Assembly: GCA_937903005.1 (NCBI GenBank)
Contig: CALFNR010000068.1
Span: 15,068 to 79,067 of the forward strand
Direction of reading: 5' to 3'
Source: Clostridium_AI sp002297865
GTDB lineage: Bacteria; Bacillota; Clostridia; Lachnospirales; Lachnospiraceae
Length of the DNA: 64,000 nt
Part shown: in pieces, positions 16,637-24,450 of the stretch
How the letters are laid out: every line of letters starts with the position of its first letter
How positions within the stretch are numbered: position 1 is the first letter of the stretch
The notes under the pieces: model-generated
What the model saw: only the letters and a program-made list of their open reading frames with translations
What the model was told of the DNA's origin: nothing
The model's database searches: none
Translations under genes and position numbers: made by a program

Positions 16637-17377
16637 TGAAAAAAGTTCTAAATATTTGGCAAGTTGTTTTACCGGAATTTGCCCTGGAGCGGAAGCTTTG
16701 CCAACCGTTCCAAATGTAAGAGCTGAACCAAATACTTCTCCTGTTATCCTGCTCACAGCACCTAACTTAGCCATAGACATTGTAACTACAGGCTGTACTA
16801 ATGATTCAGATGCCTTGTATGTTGCACTAAGCAATGTAAGCACATCTTGTGGAGATTGCGGCATTACAGCGATTTTTAAAATATCTCCGCCTGCCTGTTC
16901 CATCCTTCTTAATCGGCTCACGATCTCACTTTCCTCTGGGGTCTTAAAAAAATCATGATTTGAGACAATCACTTTACAGCCTGACTTATGTATTTCACTC
17001 ACATAAAAATCTATCTTATCATCACTTGAAAATAACTCAAGATCGATTAAATCTACCAGTTTTGTTTCTGCTGCGAATTTATTTAATTCAAAATACTCTT
17101 TGTCGCTTAGCTCCTGTTCTCCACCTTCCTTTTGAGTACGGAATGTAAACAACAGTATTTTATTCTGTAACTGCTTACGTAACCCTTCCAATACTAGTAA
17201 TATAGTATTCTTATCATGAGCAAATCCTGTGTAGTCCACTCTCCATTCTACAACTTCTACCAAAAGTGGTGCAATCTCTTTTGCCTGCTCAAAAATTTCT
17301 TCTAACGTTCTACCCGTAATAGGAACACAAATTTTAGGTTTTCCAGTTCCAATTTCTATTCCTCTAACTGTTACCAT
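16634..17377 (-). CDS. aroD: Type I 3-dehydroquinate dehydratase
   Basis: Shikimate-pathway enzyme using a Schiff-base lysine to dehydrate 3-dehydroquinate. It has 247 residues, a TIM barrel of normal length. Visible active-site segments are VEWRVDYTG (strand 2 Glu/Arg), VSNHDFFKTPEE (catalytic His) and ILKIAVMPQSPQDV (Schiff-base Lys), with late SMAKLGAVSRI (substrate-binding Arg region). The start is supported by GGAGGATTACT. It is monocistronic by appearance: a terminator at 17424-17478 separates it from the agr-like genes and another follows its stop. Confidence 0.95.
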   Translation of the reverse strand: MVTVRGIEIGTGKPKICVPITGRTLEEIFEQAKEIAPLLVEVVEWRVDYTGFAHDKNTILLVLEGLRKQLQNKILLFTFRTQKEGGEQELSDKEYFELNKFAAETKLVDLIDLELFSSDDKIDFYVSEIHKSGCKVIVSNHDFFKTPEESEIVSRLRRMEQAGGDILKIAVMPQSPQDVLTLLSATYKASESLVQPVVTMSMAKLGAVSRITGEVFGSALTFGTVGKASAPGQIPVKQLAKYLELFS

Positions 17378-17423
17378 AGTAATCCTCCATATATTTTTAC
17401 TATTAAAATCATATCAGAAATGC

Positions 17424-17478
17424 AAAAAAAATCCAACCTTAATTTAAAGCCTTAAATTAAGAGCTGGATTTTTTCTTT
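17424..17478 (-). terminator. Terminator between the agrD-like gene and aroD
   Basis: CCAGCTCTTAATTTAA and TTAAATTAAGGTTGG (minus strand) form a long stem with a small loop, followed by T8. The plus strand also has T6 after the stem. It closes the agr-like operon. Confidence 0.85.
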
Positions 17479-17502
17479 TCATTCTAGTATTTTTTACCTA
17501 CA

Positions 17503-17646
17503 TCAAAATTTACGAAGCTTATCTGCTTTCTTTGGTAGTTTTTCTTGATGCAAAAGCGAACAACAAGCTGAGTTTACATTTGCTTTTGTTACTTGATAAC
17601 CCAATTTTCCAATCCCCATTGATAACATTTTCATTGAATTCTTCAT
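17503..17646 (-). CDS. AgrD-like cyclic lactone autoinducer pro-peptide, 47 residues
   Basis: A short gene directly after the sensor kinase. GAGGAGGTAATGTCT precedes the ATG, a very strong ribosome binding site. The peptide has an amphipathic N-terminal part (MKMLSMGIGKLGYQV), a core NSACCSLL and a charged C-terminal part HQEKLPKKADKLRKF. This three-part layout, with cysteine four residues before the likely cleavage point and a Leu-Pro motif just after it, matches AgrD-type pro-peptides. A five-residue thiolactone ring CCSLL is my inference. In the known system AgrB cleaves and cyclises AgrD in the membrane; no agrB is found in this window. It is followed by a terminator. Confidence 0.75.
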   Translation of the reverse strand: MKNSMKMLSMGIGKLGYQVTKANVNSACCSLLHQEKLPKKADKLRKF

Positions 17647-17714
17647 AGACATTACCTCCTCAGAGTACTAAACCCTTGTTTCATGAGCAAACTAACTCTC
17701 AATTTCTTACACAA

Positions 17715-19010
17715 CTATTTCAGATATAACATGATTTCTACTTTAAAAATTTTATCTTCATGTGTAATATTCATTGTACCATCATATTTCTGTACAATTG
17801 AATGTACATTATTTAATCCGATACCATGATGTTCCTTGTCTTTATGTGTTGTTGCTATCTTATTATCCATGTAAAGCACTTTGCCGTTGAATGTATTCCA
17901 TACTGTTATAAAGAACAAATTTCGGCTGTACTTTAGGCCCAAGAAAATTTTTCTACCCTCCTCTATTTTCATATTTGCATTAATTGCATTATCTATAAGA
18001 TTACCTAGAATTCCCACAATATCGAGTCCTTCAATATTTAGTTCTGTTGGAATTTTGATATCTTTTTCGAATTCAATACTTTTAGACTTTGCTTGTTCCA
18101 TCTTGTAATTCAATATACTGTCAATTTCAATATTACCTGTTGATATAATGCTTTTATCACCATAAGACGCATCTATTATTTTATGTATATAATCAATTGC
18201 TTCCTCTTTCTCATTCCTTTTCACATAAGTTTCAATTGCAACTAAGTGATTTTTAATATCATGCCGCACAGAACGAACATTTTCATGAGAACTATTCATT
18301 ACCTCCATCTGTTTTAGATAGCTTTCATTCTGTTGTTTTAACATCATTCTCTGCAGTTTATCTTCATAGTACTTATTCATTGTATCATACAAGAAAAATG
18401 TAATAATATTTATCCCTAGTAAAACAAAGACACATACTGTCACCATAGCTGGTTTTTCTGCTCCAAGAAGCAGCACACTCATGATAATGTAAAACGTTCC
18501 AAGTGGTATGAATACTAATGCCATCCAGTTGCTGACAGGAATATCTACTCCTTGCTTAATATGCTTATAGTTTTCAAAAACCAATACAATTATAAATGCT
18601 AATATACGACATGCAACCATTGCTGCAATAGATGAAAACTCAATTTTACCGTAAAAGTCATCAAATTTTAAGTATCCACAAAACACAGCACTAATTATCT
18701 CAGTACAAGCTATGGTTACATAGATTGAAAATACAGCCATCAACCTGTTCTTTATGTTTCCTTTATAGTTCAAAGCTAATAAATAAAACCCCATTAGACT
18801 AGATACAATATTAACAATCAACCGATTAAAGAAAATCATTACAATAGCTATAAGTCCATAAAATCCAATGTAGGAAATAAACTCCACAAACCAGACTGTT
18901 CTCCTTTTACCAAAAAACACTTTTAGGTATCTGTATATTGTATATACATATAAAACGTTAATAATCAAACACATGCTCTGATATCTACTCAGTAGCATTC
19001 GAGACACCAT
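17715..19010 (-). CDS. AgrC-like sensor histidine kinase (GHKL family)
   Basis: It has 431 residues. Six or seven hydrophobic segments occupy residues 10-215, with no large extracellular loop, as in peptide-sensing AgrC. A dimerisation helix then leads to the H-box SVRHDIKNHLVAIETY, an N-box LIDNAINANMKIEEG and a G-box HHGIGLNNVHSIVQKY, the GHKL type typical of LytTR partners. It overlaps the response regulator gene by 26 bases and is followed by the AgrD-like peptide gene, so it probably senses that peptide. The start could also be the ATG at 18998, which has better spacing from GAAGG. The signal itself is inferred, not shown. Confidence 0.85.
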   Translation of the reverse strand: MVSRMLLSRYQSMCLIINVLYVYTIYRYLKVFFGKRRTVWFVEFISYIGFYGLIAIVMIFFNRLIVNIVSSLMGFYLLALNYKGNIKNRLMAVFSIYVTIACTEIISAVFCGYLKFDDFYGKIEFSSIAAMVACRILAFIIVLVFENYKHIKQGVDIPVSNWMALVFIPLGTFYIIMSVLLLGAEKPAMVTVCVFVLLGINIITFFLYDTMNKYYEDKLQRMMLKQQNESYLKQMEVMNSSHENVRSVRHDIKNHLVAIETYVKRNEKEEAIDYIHKIIDASYGDKSIISTGNIEIDSILNYKMEQAKSKSIEFEKDIKIPTELNIEGLDIVGILGNLIDNAINANMKIEEGRKIFLGLKYSRNLFFITVWNTFNGKVLYMDNKIATTHKDKEHHGIGLNNVHSIVQKYDGTMNITHEDKIFKVEIMLYLK

Positions 19011-19731
19011 CCTTCTCTATCTCCAATTGCAATGCCCTTATTCGTTTTCGATTCATCTGACTTATAGGAAGAACTCTGTCATTCGATAACGTTACTTGTC
19101 TGTATTCAAACTTTACAATATAATTATAATTCACTAGATATGACTTATGGATATCTAAGAAATTATACTGTTTCACTTTTTCATACACATCGTCAAGTGT
19201 TCCGTAAAATGTACGGATATCTTCTGTAGTAATAATGTTAATCTTCCTATTTTCACTTTCAAAATAAAGTATGTTCTTAATAGGAACCTTATAAGAAGCA
19301 TGCTTAAATTGGTATTCAAAATATTGGCTTCCCTTATTAACAATTCGAAGTGCGGTAGTAAACACACTGTAAATTCTCTCATAAGATACAGGCTTAATCA
19401 AAAAATTCAGTGGCCTAATCTGAAATAACTCCATAGCATAGCTTTCATTCCCCGATATGTAAACTATCTGTGTTATGTCATTCTGAAGTTCATTCCTAAT
19501 CTTGTATCCAACCTCGACCCCACTCATCATTTCTAACTCTATGTCTAAAAAAATAATGTCATATTGTATGTCCTGATTTAGATATTTATATAATTCTTCA
19601 CCCTTATAAAAAACATCGACATCTAACTGTTCTCCACATTGTTTTGCAATTCTTAGAAGCATTTCTTCTAGTTGTGAACATAAAATTGCTTCATCATCAC
19701 ATATCGCTATATGTAACACGACACCACCCAT
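18985..19731 (-). CDS. AgrA-like LytTR response regulator
   Basis: It has 248 residues. The receiver domain begins HIAICDDEAILCSQLEEML with the phospho-accepting Asp in DIIFLDIELEMMSG (about residue 65). The C-terminal LytTR DNA-binding domain (about 145-240) contains ILYFESENRKINIITTED and FLDIHKSYLVNYNYIVKFE. The ATG at 19731 has no ribosome binding site; GGGTGGTGTC precedes an in-frame GTG at 19719, the likelier start. It is the first gene of the regulator-kinase-peptide operon. Targets are unknown; LytTR proteins usually bind paired direct repeats and often activate their own operon. Confidence 0.88.
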   Translation of the reverse strand: MGGVVLHIAICDDEAILCSQLEEMLLRIAKQCGEQLDVDVFYKGEELYKYLNQDIQYDIIFLDIELEMMSGVEVGYKIRNELQNDITQIVYISGNESYAMELFQIRPLNFLIKPVSYERIYSVFTTALRIVNKGSQYFEYQFKHASYKVPIKNILYFESENRKINIITTEDIRTFYGTLDDVYEKVKQYNFLDIHKSYLVNYNYIVKFEYRQVTLSNDRVLPISQMNRKRIRALQLEIEKDGVSNATE

Positions 19732-19762
19732 TTCGCTAGATTCTATCTTTGTTCATAGGTAT

Positions 19763-19771
19763 ATTATACCA
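19763..19771 (-). promoter_or_regulatory. Extended -10 promoter of the agr-like operon
   Basis: Minus strand TGGTATAAT is a perfect extended -10 element about 32-44 bases upstream of the response regulator start. No good -35 hexamer lies 17 bases upstream, which fits a promoter needing an activator. The remaining upstream DNA to 19927 is AT-rich with no gene seen. Confidence 0.5.
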
Positions 19772-19927
19772 CAAATTATTGATAATGGTTAAATTTTTTT
19801 AAAGTTTTTTATATTTTTTATGATAAACAACCACTTATTTTATTAAAAATATTAATTATTATGACAAATGTCACAATGTACGCACACCATTTACTTAAAT
19901 AGCTAATTCCCTACTTCAATTTCTAGT

Positions 19928-20578
19928 TCATTGATTTTTATTTAGTATAGTTTCCAACTCTTTTACTGTCTTGGCAATATAATCTGCACCTGTTTGTTCA
20001 AGTTCAAGTCCCTGTGCATATCCATATTTCACCCCAATGGCCTCTATGCCATATTGATGTGCTCCAATAATGTCAAACTTACGATCCCCTACCATTATCA
20101 CTTTATTCTTATTCTTAACTCCTAGCGCTTTGCACGCTTTCGTAATTATCTCCATCTTATCGGAATTAGTTCCATCTAACTCACTTCCAATGATTACATC
20201 AAAATAGTTTCGTATTCCAAAATAATTACATATCTTTTCTACAAAAACAGTAGGTTTTGAACTAGCAATTGCAAGCTTTTTGTCCTTTATTGTTTCAAGC
20301 ATTGGAACAATTCCGTCATATAATCCATTTTCTTTCCAGCCAATCGTTTGAAATCGCTCTCGGTACTTTTGTATTCCCTTTTCCGCCTCTTCGGGACTTA
20401 ACTGGTAAAATTCTATGAATGAATCATACAAAGGTGGTCCAATGACCTTTTCCAGATGATCCAGGTTATCTTCATAAATCCCCAGACTTTCCAACGCATA
20501 TTGAAAACTTTTTGTTATACCAAGTTTCGGTTCTGTAAGTGTTCCATCAAGGTCAAATAAAATGTAATCCCAGTTCAA
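19928..20578 (-). CDS. HAD-family phosphatase (phosphoglycolate phosphatase-like)
   Basis: Haloacid dehalogenase superfamily hydrolase, 216 residues. Motif I DYILFDLDGTLTEP is at the N-terminus, motif II/III region AIASSKPTVFVEK is in the middle and motif IV VIMVGDRKFDIIGAHQ is near residue 165. A helical cap domain lies between motifs I and II (subclass I). The start is a TTG at 20578 with GGAGGAAAAAAC upstream, giving MNWDYILFDL. Substrate cannot be deduced; relatives act on phosphoglycolate, pyrophosphate or nucleotides. It follows metY on the same strand after 46 bases and may be co-transcribed. Confidence 0.85.
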   Translation of the reverse strand: MNWDYILFDLDGTLTEPKLGITKSFQYALESLGIYEDNLDHLEKVIGPPLYDSFIEFYQLSPEEAEKGIQKYRERFQTIGWKENGLYDGIVPMLETIKDKKLAIASSKPTVFVEKICNYFGIRNYFDVIIGSELDGTNSDKMEIITKACKALGVKNKNKVIMVGDRKFDIIGAHQYGIEAIGVKYGYAQGLELEQTGADYIAKTVKELETILNKNQ

Positions 20579-20624
20579 GTTTTTTCCTCCGTTTCCTATT
20601 CACAATACGATGTCTTTTTCATAA

Positions 20625-21905
20625 CTAGATTGTCTTTAATGCCTGTTCAATATCTTCAATAATATCTTCAACGTTCTCTATACCCACTGAGAAACGAATT
20701 AAATCAGGCTGTACTCCTGCTTCTAATAACTGTTCTTCTGTCATCTGTCTATGAGTATGGCTTGCTGGATGCAATACACAAGTACGGGCATCTGCAACGT
20801 GTGTTACGATTGCAGCCAATTTTAAATGATCCATGAAAGTAATACTTGCTTCTCGTCCACCTTTTAAACCAAAACATAACACTCCACACGTTCCATTTGG
20901 ACAATACTTCTTCGCAATTTCGTGATGTGCATCTCCTGGTAATCCAGCATATTTTACCCAAGCAATCTTGTCGTTATCAGATAAATATTCCGCAACCTTT
21001 TGTGCATTTTCGCAATGTCTAGGTACTCTTAGATGTAAAGTCTCAAGTCCCACATTTAGTAAAAATGCATTCTGTGGAGACTGCATAGAACCTAAGTCTC
21101 GCATAAGCTGTGCAACTGCTTTTTGTATGTATGCCATCTTTCCAAATTTCTCAGCATAGACAATACCATGATAGGAATCATCTGGCTGTGTAAGTCCTGG
21201 GAACTTATCTTTATGAGCTAACCAGTCAAAATTACCACTATCTACAATACATCCCCCTAAAGCCATAGCATGTCCATCCATGTATTTTGTAGTAGAATGC
21301 GTTACGATGTCTGCTCCCCATTTGAATGGCTGACAGTTAATTGGCGTTGCAAATGTATTATCAACAATTAGAGGTACTCCATGGTTATGGGCTAACGTAG
21401 CAAATTTCTCAATGTCTAAAACTACTAAAGATGGATTTGATATTGTTTCTGCAAATACGCATTTTGTATTTGACTGAAATGCTTTTTCGAGCTCTTCCAC
21501 ACTAGCATCTGGGTCGATAAAAGTACACTCTATTCCAAGCTTCTTCATGGTAACACCAAATAAGTTAAATGTTCCACCGTACAATGCTGACGAGCAAACA
21601 AAATGATCACCAGCTTCACAGATGTTAAACACTGCGTAAAAGTTTGCTGCTTGTCCAGAAGCTGTAAGCATGGCACCTACACCACCCTCTAGTTCTGCAA
21701 TTTTTCCTGCTACAAGATCATTGGTTGGATTGGCAAGTCTTGAATAAAAATATCCTTCGTCTTCCAAATCAAATAGTCTTCCCATTTGGTCGCTTGTTTC
21801 ATATTTAAACGTTGTACTTTGTACAATCGGAATCACTCTGGATTCACCCTTTTTGGGATTATAAATTCCTTGCACACATTTTGTTTCGATTCTTTGCTCC
21901 GACAT
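20625..21905 (-). CDS. metY: O-acetylhomoserine sulfhydrylase
   Basis: PLP enzyme of the Cys/Met metabolism family, forming homocysteine from O-acetylhomoserine and sulfide (or cysteine from O-acetylserine). It has 426 residues, the longer length typical of MetY rather than MetB/MetC. Visible are the N-terminal ETKCVQGIYNPKKGESRVIP, phosphate-binding ASGQAANFYAVFN, the PLP lysine in THSTTKYMDGHAMALGG and the C-terminal SVGIENVEDIIEDIEQAL. The ATG has AGGAGGAATATC before it and a promoter at 21950-21978. No SAM riboswitch was found in its short leader. It supplies homocysteine for the methionine synthases at 33-37 kb. Confidence 0.93.
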   Translation of the reverse strand: MSEQRIETKCVQGIYNPKKGESRVIPIVQSTTFKYETSDQMGRLFDLEDEGYFYSRLANPTNDLVAGKIAELEGGVGAMLTASGQAANFYAVFNICEAGDHFVCSSALYGGTFNLFGVTMKKLGIECTFIDPDASVEELEKAFQSNTKCVFAETISNPSLVVLDIEKFATLAHNHGVPLIVDNTFATPINCQPFKWGADIVTHSTTKYMDGHAMALGGCIVDSGNFDWLAHKDKFPGLTQPDDSYHGIVYAEKFGKMAYIQKAVAQLMRDLGSMQSPQNAFLLNVGLETLHLRVPRHCENAQKVAEYLSDNDKIAWVKYAGLPGDAHHEIAKKYCPNGTCGVLCFGLKGGREASITFMDHLKLAAIVTHVADARTCVLHPASHTHRQMTEEQLLEAGVQPDLIRFSVGIENVEDIIEDIEQALKTI

Positions 21906-21949
21906 GATATTCCTCCTATATGTATTTTTTATTATAGCTATTAGGTATT

Positions 21950-21978
21950 ATAATAGCAAATGTTGGTACTGAATGCAA
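21950..21978 (-). promoter_or_regulatory. Promoter for metY
   Basis: Minus strand TTGCAT (21978-21973), 17-base spacer, TATTAT (21955-21950). The resulting leader is about 40 bases, too short for an S-box. Confidence 0.6.
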
Positions 21979-22006
21979 GGGACGAGGATATTCCTTATTT
22001 TATAAC

Positions 22007-22035
22007 TTGTTTCCACTTTGGAAATAGAGTAAAAT
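22007..22035 (+). promoter_or_regulatory. Promoter for mutY
   Basis: TTGTTT (22007-22012), 17 bases, TAAAAT (22030-22035). The -10 overlaps an upstream in-frame ATG at 22034, which therefore cannot be the translation start and supports the ATG at 22076. Confidence 0.5.
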
Positions 22036-22075
22036 GCATAGCAGAACCGCAATTATTAATGAAACGAGGGAATAC

Positions 22076-23125
22076 ATGAGTACAAATTATGGTTTTATCG
22101 TAAATGACTTATTGGAATGGTATGATAACAATGCTAGAGAACTTCCTTGGCGCAATCAAGCCAATCCATACTATACATGGGTTTCCGAAATTATGTTACA
22201 ACAGACGCGAGTGGAAGCCGTAAAGGGTTACTTTGTCCGATTTATTGAAGCTCTTCCTACCATAAAGGATTTAGCGGAAGCTGAACCTGAAAAACTTTTG
22301 AAACTCTGGGAAGGTTTAGGTTATTATAACCGCGTTCGCAATATGCAAAAGGCTGCTATTACTGTAGTGGAACAGTATGGCGGAGAGTTACCTAGGGATT
22401 ATAAAGCTTTGCTAAGTCTCTCTGGAATTGGAACCTACACAGCCGGTGCTATTGCTTCTATTGCTTATCAGATTCCTGTTCCTGCTGTAGATGGCAATGT
22501 TTTGCGTGTTACAAAACGTTTAACTGGTTCTTACGATGATATTATGCTGCCAAAGGTAAAAAAGGAATTAGAAAAGGATATGCTAAAAATTATGCCCGAA
22601 ATCCGTTCTGGAGACTTGAATCAAGCCCTAATGGATCTAGGGGCAACCATATGCATTCCAAATGGAAAACCTTTATGCGACCAGTGTCCTCTAAGCCATA
22701 ACTGCAAAGCATTTCAGGAAAATTTAACAGACGAGCTTCCTGTAAAATCTTCAAAGAAGGCTAGAAAGATAGAAGAAAAAACAGTATTTCTATTTTCTTG
22801 CAACGGCGAATACGCCTTACACAAACGTCTAGACAAAGGCTTATTAGCAAGCTTATGGGAATTTCCAAATGTAGAAGAATCCTTATCAATTCCAAAACTA
22901 GAGCGTTTATTGAGCGAACAAGGTATTGAAGAGTATGAGCTAGAACTTCTTGGACCTGGAAAACACATTTTCAGTCATGTGGAATGGCATATGATTGGGT
23001 ATCGAGTTGTCCTAAAGAAAAAGGACTTAGATTTATTTGAAGATCTGGTGTGGGCAACAAAGGAAGAAATTGCAGACCATTTTGCAATTCCGACTGCTTT
23101 TAAAGGCTATACAAAACAGTTATAA
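22076..23125 (+). CDS. mutY: A/G-specific adenine glycosylase
   Basis: Base-excision repair glycosylase that removes adenine mispaired with 8-oxoguanine. It has 349 residues from the ATG at 22076, which follows GAGGGAATAC. N-terminal helix WRNQANPYYTWVSEIMLQQT holds the catalytic Glu region, the helix-hairpin-helix is LLSLSGIGTYTAGAIAS, and the catalytic Asp is in PAVDGNVLRV. A 4Fe-4S loop has C-x7-C-x2-C-x5-C (CIPNGKPLCDQCPLSHNC). The C-terminal Nudix-like domain (about 235-349) recognises 8-oxoG. It is monocistronic on the plus strand, followed by a hairpin. Confidence 0.95.
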   Translation: MSTNYGFIVNDLLEWYDNNARELPWRNQANPYYTWVSEIMLQQTRVEAVKGYFVRFIEALPTIKDLAEAEPEKLLKLWEGLGYYNRVRNMQKAAITVVEQYGGELPRDYKALLSLSGIGTYTAGAIASIAYQIPVPAVDGNVLRVTKRLTGSYDDIMLPKVKKELEKDMLKIMPEIRSGDLNQALMDLGATICIPNGKPLCDQCPLSHNCKAFQENLTDELPVKSSKKARKIEEKTVFLFSCNGEYALHKRLDKGLLASLWEFPNVEESLSIPKLERLLSEQGIEEYELELLGPGKHIFSHVEWHMIGYRVVLKKKDLDLFEDLVWATKEEIADHFAIPTAFKGYTKQL

Positions 23126-23157
23126 AAAATTCCCGGATTTATGATGTCCGGGAATTT
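23126..23157. terminator. Bidirectional terminator between mutY and the CAP protein
   Basis: AAATTCCCGGA and TCCGGGAATTT form an 11-bp stem with a 9-base loop immediately after the mutY stop. A-rich on one side and T-rich on the other, so it can serve both converging genes. Confidence 0.85.
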
Positions 23158-23174
23158 CTCTTAAAGTCACATTT

Positions 23175-24224
23175 TTAATTTGTAAATATCTGAACCCAAT
23201 ACGGCGTATTATTCACTACATAATATCCGATTCCGATTTTATTAAAATTGGAAGACATGATATTTTTTCTATGACCATCTGAATTCATCCAGGCATTCAT
23301 TACTGCCTCTGGTGTTCTCTGTCCCCAGGCAATATTTTCTCCACAAGCATTATATGTGATTCCATACTCCCCTAGTACGGTGTAAAAACTAGTGCCATCT
23401 GGTCTTGTATGGGAAAATATTTCTACCGTTTCTTTTGCTCTATGCATTGCTGCACTTTCTAATTTACTTGTTGTCGTAAGTGAAGAAAGACCTGCTGCTT
23501 TTCTTTCTTTATTTACTAAATCGATTACCTGTTGCTGATAGGACTTATTGGTTTGAGTCTGATTGCTGATTTTTGCAGATACTATGGAAGAATTACTTCC
23601 ATAATACTTTATAGAATTACTTACTGCATATGCGCGCACTTTGTAAAAGCAGGTTTTACCACTTGTTACATTATTGTCTGTATACTTTAAGTTTTTCGTA
23701 GATGCCACATATTCATATGTGCCATTCTTTTTAGCTGCACGATAAACCCGGTAACTTGTCGCCCTAGAAACCGTTTTCCAAGTCAAACTTATTCCACTTG
23801 CACTGGATTTGGCTGTTAGATTTGTTGTTTTCGACAGAACAGCTTTCACTCTTTTCACTGCAGAAAAGTTTCCATACGTATTCTTGCTTGCTCCCGTTTT
23901 GCAAGCTCTGACTTTGTAATAATAGGCAGCCTTGCTTGTTGTACTTGTATCTTTATATGTTAACTCTTTCGTAGTTTTTATCTTTTGGTAAGTTCCATCT
24001 TGCTTCGTTGCACGGTAAATCTGGTAACTTGTAGCACCATTCACTTTAGAATACTTCAGACTAACAGAAGATGGCGTACGACTCATAATTGTTAGCGTTG
24101 GTTTCCCTAAAACCGTAGCTGCATCATATTGCAAAGCCTCTTTTCTGACTGTCCCCACCATACAAGTGAAAAGAATTAGTAAACTTGTAATCCATAAACG
24201 ATATGTTCTTTTAAAATGTTGCAT
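23175..24224 (-). CDS. Secreted protein with two fibronectin III domains and a CAP domain
   Basis: It has 349 residues. The N-terminal signal segment is RLWITSLLILFTCMVGTV (residues about 10-27). Two FnIII-like repeats follow (about 45-130 and 132-220), each with an ATSYxxYRA(T/A)KxxGTY motif and a closing YYKVRA/FYKVRA strand. The C-terminal CAP/SCP domain (about 228-349) begins QQVIDLVNKERKAAGLSSL, has FSHTRPDGTSFYTVLGEYG, CGENIAWGQ and MNSDGHRKNIMSSNFNKIGI, and ends PYWVQIFTN. CAP domains in bacteria are secreted with largely unknown function. No anchor is seen. Its FnIII style resembles the C-terminus of the giant protein at 43.9-54.3 kb. Confidence 0.88.
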   Translation of the reverse strand: MQHFKRTYRLWITSLLILFTCMVGTVRKEALQYDAATVLGKPTLTIMSRTPSSVSLKYSKVNGATSYQIYRATKQDGTYQKIKTTKELTYKDTSTTSKAAYYYKVRACKTGASKNTYGNFSAVKRVKAVLSKTTNLTAKSSASGISLTWKTVSRATSYRVYRAAKKNGTYEYVASTKNLKYTDNNVTSGKTCFYKVRAYAVSNSIKYYGSNSSIVSAKISNQTQTNKSYQQQVIDLVNKERKAAGLSSLTTTSKLESAAMHRAKETVEIFSHTRPDGTSFYTVLGEYGITYNACGENIAWGQRTPEAVMNAWMNSDGHRKNIMSSNFNKIGIGYYVVNNTPYWVQIFTN

Positions 24225-24363
24225 TATATTATCCTCTTTCTAATAAGAAACTTTATCGGCCAAATAGACTCGTTTTTGTCTCTTATATTTACAATGTAAC
24301 ACATATTTAACATTTTTGCAATACTTTTGTAATAGTTTTTTACTTTTAACTAGTAGTTTCCAA

Positions 24364-24392
24364 ATAAAAAAGGAAGCTAAAAACTTCCTTTA
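24364..24392 (-). terminator. Terminator of ilvN-ilvC
   Basis: AAAGGAAG and CTTCCTTT flank a 7-base loop, followed on the minus strand by TTTTTTATT. It lies 58 bases after the ilvC stop. Confidence 0.7.
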
Positions 24393-24450
24393 TCGAAAGG
24401 TTATTTTTATCTTCCTTTTATCAATTCTTCTACAAAAATAGAAATTCAAA

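Noticed and set aside
21906..22033. Search for a SAM riboswitch upstream of metY
   Set aside because: The leader is only about 40 bases from the promoter and has none of the S-box conserved helices. Similarly none is seen before the methionine synthase genes.
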